Below are positions 1 through 5,004 of a stretch of DNA of 5,004 nt, one piece after another. A program made the position numbers and the translations under genes. Numbering within the stretch: position 1 is the stretch's first letter; each line of letters starts with the position of its first letter. The stretch is from Candidatus Omnitrophota bacterium (GTDB lineage: Bacteria > Hinthialibacterota > Hinthialibacteria > Hinthialibacterales > JAKPRU01): NCBI GenBank assembly GCA_029570205.1, contig JAKQSI010000009.1:1-5004 (forward strand), written 5' to 3'. Under the pieces are notes generated by a model that saw only the letters and a list, made by a program, of their open reading frames with translations, searched no databases and was not told where the DNA came from.

Positions 1-1
1 T

Positions 2-70
2 TGCACTGACGGCAACGACCCTGCCCTGACACGGGGATTATCCATGCCATTCACGGAACAGAATGAATAA
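2..70 (+). CDS. Possible C-terminal end of an upstream gene (partial)
   Basis: The frame starting at position 2 is open from the window edge to a TAA at 68-70 and would encode 22 residues ending in MPFTEQNE. The other two forward frames are closed early (TGA at 7-9 and TGA at 27-29), so this is the only forward frame that can carry an upstream gene into the next one. The stop overlaps the start of the glycosidase gene (ATG at 63-65) by 8 nt, an arrangement typical of co-translated operon neighbours. The piece is too short to show any domain, so no function is assigned. It may be chance: 22 open codons in a GC-rich sequence is weak evidence. Confidence 0.3.
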   Translation, partial: CTDGNDPALTRGLSMPFTEQNE

Positions 71-2543
71 AATCCTCATCCTGACCCTCCTCTCCCTTAT
101 CGGGAACCGGTGGTTCATCCCCACCGCGAAAGCGGCTCCGGCCATAGCTGGCGTCACGGCGCCGTCGCGGATTGGCAGATACGAAAAGTTCGAGATCACC
201 TTCGAAATAAGAAACTCCGCGGCGCGGAACTTTCAACTGCCCTTCGATCCCAACCCGCCCCGCGGCGTGGATCCCCGACAGGAACTGCACCGAGGCATCA
301 GCGTAGACGCCGAATTCACTCCGGACAATTGGAAAACGGTATATCGCCAGCCGGGCTTCTATTACCACTACTATCAGGAGAGCCGGGATAGTTCCGCGCA
401 AGAATGGAGATATCCGACAGCCAGGGCTGCATGGAAAGTGCGATTTTCTGCAAACCGTACAGGGACCTGGCACTATAGAATCCGGGCGACCGATGCCGGG
501 GGAGCCGGCGTTTCCGGGGTGTATTCCTTAACCGTCCAAGCCTCTTCCAGAAGGGGATTCCTGAAGGTCAGCAAAAGGGATCCCCGGTATTTTGAGTTCG
601 ACGATGGAAGCCTCTTCCTGGGTCCAGGCATCAACGCGGGAGGAAGCGTTACGGATCCCATAAAACACCTTGAGACCGATTTTAGCCAGCTTCAGAAGAA
701 CCGCATCCAGCTGGTTCGCAGATGGATCAGCGGGTTATATGGAGCTGCCTGGCCGCAATGGCTCGGAGGCAGGGGACTATACGACGGGTACCTCCCGCGC
801 ACGGGGATCCTGCCGTTCCATGATCCGGAACAAAACCGGGACCGAATGACGCTTTACCTCAAATATCCCGAAGACTGGCACGACGCCTGTATCATGAGAG
901 ACTGGAATACGCGCGAGGCTGTTAAACCGGATACTGCCTATAAGCTGAGCATCCGCTACTGGGGAACCAACATCAAAGGGCCACGCAAGGCCGGCCGTAA
1001 CTACGGATTGGTCGGCAAGATCACAGCCGCATGGGATCCTAAATGCTATGAACCGTCTGACGGCGCCGTCCTCACCGGCTACGGAAGAGACAGTTCCGGA
1101 TTGAATGTTATCGAGGGAATCTGGCATTCCCGGAATCGCAGCTTCCTTCCCCACGTGTACGTCGCACTGGAAAACGTGACGCACGGCGAGGCCTACATTC
1201 ACTCCATCTCCATGCGGGAACTGTTTCAGGATGGGCGCTCCGGGCCGGAGATCCTGCGGGAGTCTTCCATGGAATACGATCTCGTCATTCCAGACTTCGA
1301 GCCTTATGCACTGGACAGGTATCTGGAACTCGCGGAAAAACACGATATTTATCTGAAACTTGTCCTGATGGATAAAAACGACCCGCTGTACTACAAGCTC
1401 GAGGACGATGGGACATTCGCCATCAACGGCGAACGGGATAATCCGGACGGATTTTACGGGCTGGGCAGAGCGATGAACAGGACGAGATGGCTGCAGCAGG
1501 CATGGTGGAGGTACGCCCAGGCACGCTGGGGCTATTCGCCGAACATCCACTCGTGGGAACTCACAAACGAGGGAGATCCTTTCTCAAAAAAGCATTGGGA
1601 AATGGCCGATGAACTGGGGAAGTTCATGCACTGCGGAGTTTTCGGAGTGCCGACCGGGCGGGGCGATGCCGAACAATGCACATTTGAACATCCGAACCGC
1701 CATATGGTGACGACATCCTTCTGGCACAGTTTCCCGGCATATTCCGCCCGAACGGGCGAGGGCTTCTGGGGGAATCCCAAATACCCCAATGTCGATTATG
1801 CCGATGTCCATGCCTATACATCAACCAGCACTGCGCCTGTCGCGGACAAGCTGCTGATGGAAAAGGACGCTGCCTACTACCACCTGTGGCACAGCCGGCA
1901 ATACGGCACATGGAATCTGCATATGCCTGTCGTCCGCGGAGAAGCAGGAATGGTGCCCCATGCCGGCACCTCGGAAGCCATATCCGGTCTCGGGCTTCAT
2001 AGAGATCTGCCGGGCATCTGGTTTCACAACTACGTGTGGTCCACGCTCGGCAGCGGGGGATTGTACGAGATTTACTGGTACGCGGACCCTCACATTTATT
2101 CCAAAGGCCTTTATGATCACCGTCCGGTCGTTCTGTCCTTTCACAACTTCATGGCAGACGTCGCCCTGAATAACGGCCGGTACCGGGACCTCGAAGCAGA
2201 GACATCGAACCCGGACATTCGAGTGGTCGGCCAGAAGGATCAGACGTCCGGATCGGCCCATCTCTGGATTCAAAATAAAAGCCATACCTGGAAAAACGTG
2301 GTCGACGGAATGCCCATCCCTTCGGTCTCGGGCACCTTGCGGATAGGAGGATTCTCTCCAAAACAAACGTTTATCCTGGAGCGGTGGGACACCTTCAAAA
2401 CAATCGGGCAGCTCGTCGGAATCGAGGAATGCAGGTCTTCTGCAAACGGCTTTCTGGAAATTCCCGTAGCGTCCCTGAGAACGGACCTCGCCATAAAGGT
2501 CAAGCCCGCGGCCGGCGGGAATAGCTCGAGACCAGGCCACTGA
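63..2543 (+). CDS. Exported DUF5060-type glycoside hydrolase-like protein (clan GH-A fold)
   Basis: This 826-residue protein is predicted to be exported and to cleave glycosidic bonds in a polysaccharide. Residues 1-24 form a Sec signal peptide (MNK, hydrophobic stretch, AKA before A25). Residues about 27-157 form a beta-sandwich resembling DUF5060, including the motif TGTWHYRI. A TIM barrel follows, starting near GPGIN (187-191) and LVRRW (217-221). HSWELTNEGD (496-505) gives candidate acid/base E503. VDYADVHAY (577-585) and RGEAGM give candidate nucleophile E627, the strand-4/strand-7 glutamate pair of clan GH-A. Residues about 262-388 look like a beta jelly roll inserted in the barrel. The C-terminal domain carries WIQNKSHTW (735-743), seen in DUF5060-associated glycosidases. 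ATG 63 is chosen because the frame is closed by TGA at 27-29, and GGA at 55-57 is a weak Shine-Dalgarno site. Genes for a glycan ABC exporter follow, suggesting the exported polymer is the substrate. The exact GH family and substrate cannot be read from the sequence; activity is inferred. Confidence 0.85.
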   Translation: MNKILILTLLSLIGNRWFIPTAKAAPAIAGVTAPSRIGRYEKFEITFEIRNSAARNFQLPFDPNPPRGVDPRQELHRGISVDAEFTPDNWKTVYRQPGFYYHYYQESRDSSAQEWRYPTARAAWKVRFSANRTGTWHYRIRATDAGGAGVSGVYSLTVQASSRRGFLKVSKRDPRYFEFDDGSLFLGPGINAGGSVTDPIKHLETDFSQLQKNRIQLVRRWISGLYGAAWPQWLGGRGLYDGYLPRTGILPFHDPEQNRDRMTLYLKYPEDWHDACIMRDWNTREAVKPDTAYKLSIRYWGTNIKGPRKAGRNYGLVGKITAAWDPKCYEPSDGAVLTGYGRDSSGLNVIEGIWHSRNRSFLPHVYVALENVTHGEAYIHSISMRELFQDGRSGPEILRESSMEYDLVIPDFEPYALDRYLELAEKHDIYLKLVLMDKNDPLYYKLEDDGTFAINGERDNPDGFYGLGRAMNRTRWLQQAWWRYAQARWGYSPNIHSWELTNEGDPFSKKHWEMADELGKFMHCGVFGVPTGRGDAEQCTFEHPNRHMVTTSFWHSFPAYSARTGEGFWGNPKYPNVDYADVHAYTSTSTAPVADKLLMEKDAAYYHLWHSRQYGTWNLHMPVVRGEAGMVPHAGTSEAISGLGLHRDLPGIWFHNYVWSTLGSGGLYEIYWYADPHIYSKGLYDHRPVVLSFHNFMADVALNNGRYRDLEAETSNPDIRVVGQKDQTSGSAHLWIQNKSHTWKNVVDGMPIPSVSGTLRIGGFSPKQTFILERWDTFKTIGQLVGIEECRSSANGFLEIPVASLRTDLAIKVKPAAGGNSSRPGH

Positions 2544-2563
2544 AACGGCCCGACGAGCGCCAG

Positions 2564-2577
2564 TATTCAATTGAATA
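2564..2577. repeat. Perfect 14-bp AT-rich palindrome in the spacer before the permease gene
   Basis: TATTCAATTGAATA reads identically on both strands (two 7-bp halves, no spacer). It lies in the 98-nt gap between the glycosidase stop and the permease ATG and stands out as AT-rich within GC-rich flanks. Such a site could bind a dimeric regulator or form part of an internal promoter. As an RNA hairpin it would be poor because no loop is left, and no T-run follows, so it is not a standard terminator. No regulator is identified, and a chance palindrome is possible. Confidence 0.35.
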
Positions 2578-2634
2578 AACCCGGGGGGAGGAACGAAGCG
2601 ATAGTCCCTCCAAGAAAACCGGGCAGCTGAAATC

Positions 2635-2638
2635 GGAG
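2635..2638 (+). promoter_or_regulatory. Shine-Dalgarno site bearing on the permease start
   Basis: GGAG lies 3 nt before ATG 2642 and 9 nt before the in-frame ATG 2648. The spacing suits the second ATG better, so translation may begin at 2648, making the protein two residues shorter (MFLFRDN...). A stronger purine run, GGGGGGAGGAA at 2583-2593, is too far upstream and has no start codon at a suitable distance. Confidence 0.45.
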
Positions 2639-2641
2639 AAT

Positions 2642-3493
2642 ATGCCGATGTTTCTATTTCGGGACAATCCTGACCACGAGGTGTTGATTGAATCCACCGG
2701 CCGGTGGAAGAGACTCATCGATTTGCGGGATATTTACGAGTACCGGGACCTTCTCCGGATCATGATCTACCGCGCCATCCGCGCACGCTATGCCCAGTCC
2801 GCCCTGGGACTCTCCTGGGCCGTCATCCAACCTTTCTTTACAATGATCGTCTTCACCATCATTTTCGGCCGCCTGGTCCGAGTAGATTCCGACGGAGCGC
2901 CCTATGCCCTTTTCAGTTTTGCAGCCCTGGTGCCCTGGACCTACTTTCAGGAATCTCTCACCGATTCGGTTTCCTGTCTCATCGTCGAACAGAACACGAT
3001 CACAAAGAGCTATTTCCCCCGGATCATCCTTCCCGCTTCCCGCATTCTGGCGCGATTCGTGGATTTTCTGATTGCCGGCCTGCTATTGGCCGGAATGCTG
3101 GTCTGGTATGGCATGCCGCCCACCCCGGGAATTTTTGTTCTGCCGGTCCTGGTACTCATCCTCATGCTTGCGGCCGCAGGCACGGGATTTCTTTTTGGCG
3201 CTATGGCCGTCCAATACCGGGATATCAACTACGCGATGGCCTTTGTGACCCGCCTATTGATGTATTCGGCTCCGGTAGTTTATCCCGCCAGCATGGTGCC
3301 CGAAAATTTGCTGCCCTATTATTCGCTGAATCCGATGGTCGGAGTGGTGGAAGGATTTCGATCCGCCTTGCTGGCCACCCGGCCGATGCCCTGGGATCTG
3401 ATCCTGCCCGGCGCCGCAACCGCTGCGCTCCTCTTTATTTTTGGCACAGTATATTTCCGCAACAAAGAGCGGATCTTCGCGGATGTCGCATGA
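2642..3493 (+). CDS. wzm: ABC-2 type polysaccharide export permease (Wzm-like)
   Basis: This 283-residue inner-membrane protein is the channel-forming subunit of a glycan ABC exporter and would work as a dimer with two copies of the ATPase encoded next. The cytoplasmic N-terminus carries an amphipathic stretch with YRDLLRIMIYRAIRARYAQSALGLSWAVIQP (residues 34-64), the hallmark of ABC-2 polysaccharide/polyol-phosphate permeases (Wzm/TagG/KpsM relatives). About six hydrophobic segments follow, near residues 57-77, 87-107, 134-156, 163-190, 200-220 and 251-272. Other family motifs are SYFPRIILP (123-131), VQYRDINYA (190-198), SAPVVYPASMVPE (209-221), LNPMVGVVEGFR (229-240) and a basic end, RNKERIFADVA. 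Length is normal for the family. Upstream the frame is closed by TAA at 2576-2578. The end overlaps the ATPase gene, so the two are probably translated together. Assignment to the family is firm; the transported polymer (O-antigen, capsule or other) is not known. Confidence 0.93.
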   Translation: MPMFLFRDNPDHEVLIESTGRWKRLIDLRDIYEYRDLLRIMIYRAIRARYAQSALGLSWAVIQPFFTMIVFTIIFGRLVRVDSDGAPYALFSFAALVPWTYFQESLTDSVSCLIVEQNTITKSYFPRIILPASRILARFVDFLIAGLLLAGMLVWYGMPPTPGIFVLPVLVLILMLAAAGTGFLFGAMAVQYRDINYAMAFVTRLLMYSAPVVYPASMVPENLLPYYSLNPMVGVVEGFRSALLATRPMPWDLILPGAATAALLFIFGTVYFRNKERIFADVA

Positions 3494-4826
3494 TGCCGCC
3501 GGCCGGTGTTTAAATATGATGGGCATAACCGACACCATAATAGACGTGGAAAATCTCAGCAAGGCATACCTGCTGGGGCAAGAGGAAAAGCAGGACACCC
3601 TGGTTGCGTCCATGGCGGCGATGGTCCAGGCTCCCGTCCACAATCTGCGCCGTCTCATGAGGCTCAACACCTTCAAACTCGCCAAGGCGGATCCCGTCGA
3701 TACCGCAGATATTCTCTGGGCGCTCAAGAATATTTCCTTTCAGGTCAAACGCGGGGAATGCCTCGGCATTATCGGTCCGAATGGCGCGGGCAAATCCACT
3801 TTGCTGAAGATTCTCTCGCGAGTCACGGAGCCGACTCAGGGCCGCGTCTACATGAAGGGACGCATCTCCGCCCTGCTGGAGGTAGGAACGGGGTTTCACC
3901 CTGAACTCACCGGCCGGGAAAACATTTATCTGAATGGGACCATCCTTGGAATGAAAAAGGCGGAGATAGACCGCAAGTTCGACGCAATCGTTGATTTCTC
4001 GGGCGTTGCGAAATTTCTCGACACTCCCGTCAAACGCTATTCATCGGGAATGCGCGTTCGACTGGCCTTTTCGGTCGCGGCCCATCTCGAACCCGAGATC
4101 CTGATTGTCGACGAAGTTCTGGCCGTCGGGGATGCCGAGTTCCAGAGAAAATGCATGGGAAAGATGCAGGACGTAACGAAGGGAGCGGGGAGAACCGTTC
4201 TGTTTGTGAGTCACAATATGGCCGCCGTCCGAAGCCTCTGCGACAACGCGATTCTGCTGGAGTCGGGGCGCAATGTACTCTCCGGCACGGCCGCGGATGT
4301 TGTGGATTCGTATATGCGTGCCGCATCAACCGAAATTCTAACGGGACAGGCTCGGTTTCCTGAGGCCGACAAGTCCTCCCCCCATATGACAAAAGCAGAG
4401 ATCCGGGCCGGCGGCAACATCACGGGCAGGATACGAATGGGGGAATCCATTCAGCTGAGAATTTATTACGCATCCCCTTCTCCGCTTCGCGAACCCAAAA
4501 TCGGCTTCAGGATCATTGCTCAAACAGGGGAATCCATCATCCATTCCAGTAATCGCTATCAGGGCACTTCGAACCTATCCGGCGGCGGCGAATCGGGCTG
4601 TCTTCAGTGCAATCTTGGGATGGTTCCCCTTATGGAGGGCAGATATACCATCAGCCTCTGGTTTGGAAACGAGTCCGCGGATACCCACACCGTCCATGAT
4701 GCCTTGAAATTTGAAATTGAAGCGAGAAGCATTTCGGGCACCGGTGTGGCTCCCAACCCTCGCACCGGCTTTCTCTGGTGGCCGGTTGAATACTCCGTGG
4801 AAACGAATACGATAAATCCTGCCTGA
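3483..4826 (+). CDS. wzt: ABC transporter ATPase with C-terminal glycan-binding domain (Wzt-like)
   Basis: This 447-residue cytoplasmic ATPase powers export of a lipid-linked polysaccharide through the permease encoded just before it. The nucleotide-binding domain (about residues 20-275) shows Walker A GPNGAGKST (98-106, K104), the family motif VGTGFHPELTGRENIYLNG, signature YSSGM (186-190), Walker B ILIVDE (D210, E211), D-loop AVGD and switch histidine H244 in VSHNM. A long N-terminal insertion before Walker A, from LLGQEEKQD to VDTADILWALKN, is usual in Wzt-like proteins. Residues about 287-447 form a beta-rich domain matching the Wzt C-terminal type, with MGESIQLRIYY, MEGRYTISLWFGN and a terminal GFLWWPVEYSVE. 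In characterised Wzt proteins this domain binds the modified glycan end before export. Start: ATG 3483 overlaps the permease end by 11 nt and has GGA at 3471-3473. ATG 3516 or 3519 gives an N-terminus closer in length to relatives but lacks a visible Shine-Dalgarno site. TTG 3441 is less likely. Confidence 0.92.
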   Translation: MSHDAAGRCLNMMGITDTIIDVENLSKAYLLGQEEKQDTLVASMAAMVQAPVHNLRRLMRLNTFKLAKADPVDTADILWALKNISFQVKRGECLGIIGPNGAGKSTLLKILSRVTEPTQGRVYMKGRISALLEVGTGFHPELTGRENIYLNGTILGMKKAEIDRKFDAIVDFSGVAKFLDTPVKRYSSGMRVRLAFSVAAHLEPEILIVDEVLAVGDAEFQRKCMGKMQDVTKGAGRTVLFVSHNMAAVRSLCDNAILLESGRNVLSGTAADVVDSYMRAASTEILTGQARFPEADKSSPHMTKAEIRAGGNITGRIRMGESIQLRIYYASPSPLREPKIGFRIIAQTGESIIHSSNRYQGTSNLSGGGESGCLQCNLGMVPLMEGRYTISLWFGNESADTHTVHDALKFEIEARSISGTGVAPNPRTGFLWWPVEYSVETNTINPA

Positions 4827-4943
4827 CCCCGGGTCATTCAAGGCGCGTTCTTTCGAAAATCCCCCGCATCCCTCGGATCTCGAAACACCATCCGTCAGAC
4901 CTGCGTGGCGCGAAATCGGGAGAGGCCGCTGCGCCCGTATGGC

Positions 4944-4969
4944 TCCGCCTGAGGCCCCCGGCGGATTTT
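4944..4969 (+). terminator. Possible weak rho-independent terminator or RBS-masking hairpin
   Basis: TCCGCC (4944-4949) pairs perfectly with GGCGGA (4960-4965) across a 10-nt loop, and four T's follow directly (4966-4969). The 6-bp GC-rich stem and short T-run make a weak intrinsic terminator 118 nt after the ATPase stop. The 3' arm GGCGGA is also the only Shine-Dalgarno-like site for the possible start at 4974, so the hairpin could instead limit translation of a downstream gene. No distant promoter or second hairpin is visible nearby. Confidence 0.35.
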
Positions 4970-4973
4970 CGTG

Positions 4974-5004
4974 ATGCAGAACGGACACAATCGAGAGCAA
5001 CCGC
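4974..5004 (+). CDS. Possible start of a further operon gene (partial, cut by window edge)
   Basis: ATG 4974 opens a frame that stays open to the window end and reads MQNGHNREQP. GGCGGA at 4960-4965 sits 8 nt before the ATG, a good ribosome-binding distance; GTG 4971 in the same frame is an alternative. Only ten residues are visible, so the product is unknown. Export loci of this type often continue with glycosyltransferase or methyltransferase genes, but nothing here shows which. The 147-nt gap from the ATPase stop would be long for an operon with otherwise tight spacing. Confidence 0.3.
   Translation, partial: MQNGHNREQP

Noticed and set aside
777-1550. Long minus-strand open frame (257 codons) opposite the glycosidase gene
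   Set aside because: It lies wholly inside a well-supported coding region with recognisable domains. Its translation shows no motif, and long antisense frames are expected in GC-rich genes.
1821-2570. Minus-strand open frame of 249 codons over the 3' part of the glycosidase gene
   Set aside because: The opposite strand encodes conserved catalytic and C-terminal motifs. The antisense product has no recognisable domain and is best read as a shadow.
2587-2611. GGAGG/CCTCC stem in the spacer before the permease as a terminator or riboregulator
   Set aside because: Only five base pairs close a 15-nt loop, no T-run follows, and it does not cover the permease ribosome-binding site.
2704-3513. Plus-strand frame of 269 codons overlapping the permease gene in another frame
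   Set aside because: Its translation is rich in R, H, P and G without hydrophobic segments, while the competing frame gives a clear ABC-2 permease.
4827-4949. Continuation of the ATPase frame for 41 codons past its TGA, considered as readthrough or a lost C-terminus
   Set aside because: The ATPase already ends with the usual Wzt-type terminal motif and a short tail, and the extension shows no protein-like character.
4816-4974. Open frame through the region after the ATPase stop, ending TGA at 4972-4974 next to ATG 4974
   Set aside because: It has no usable start before ATG 4939, which would leave only 11 codons. The translation is proline/arginine-rich and unlike a protein. All three forward frames are mostly open here, as expected by chance in GC-rich DNA.
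1-5004. CRISPR arrays, tRNA or rRNA genes, insertion sequences or long direct repeats
   Set aside because: No regularly spaced repeats, cloverleaf-like segments, transposase motifs or terminal inverted repeats were seen; nearly all of the window is occupied by the three main genes.

Overview
The window (5,004 bp, moderately GC-rich) is a compact plus-strand segment of what looks like a surface-polysaccharide export locus from a Gram-negative bacterium. Both ABC exporter subunits resemble the Wzm/Wzt type that moves lipid-linked glycans (O-antigen, capsule-like or S-layer-type glycans) across the inner membrane. The first large gene encodes a Sec-exported glycoside-hydrolase-like protein. The sequence does not fix the taxon. 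A proteobacterial, desulfobacterial or planctomycete/verrucomicrobial-type host would all fit, and there are no rRNA or tRNA genes to help.

Layout: (1) Positions 2-70 hold an open frame that may be the last 22 codons of an upstream gene; its TAA overlaps the ATG of the next gene. (2) Positions 63-2543 encode an 826-residue exported protein: signal peptide, N-terminal DUF5060-like beta-sandwich, clan GH-A-type TIM barrel with two candidate catalytic glutamates (E503, E627), a predicted beta-sandwich inserted in the barrel, and a C-terminal beta domain. (3) Positions 2544-2641 are a short spacer with a perfect 14-bp palindrome. (4) Positions 2642-3493 encode the ABC-2 permease (Wzm-like). (5) Positions 3483-4826 encode the ATPase with a C-terminal Wzt-type glycan-recognition domain, overlapping the permease end. 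(6) Positions 4827-5004 contain no convincing complete gene. They hold a GC hairpin followed by four T's and a possible start of a further gene at 4974 that runs off the window.

Working model (inference): the permease and ATPase form one translationally coupled transporter. The ATPase C-terminal domain recognises the finished glycan, and the exported glycosidase acts on the same polymer (or its lipid-linked or surface form) in the periplasm or outside, trimming, releasing or length-controlling it. The most unusual points are the pairing of an ABC-dependent exporter with a clan A-like glycosidase and the large domain inserted into that glycosidase's barrel.
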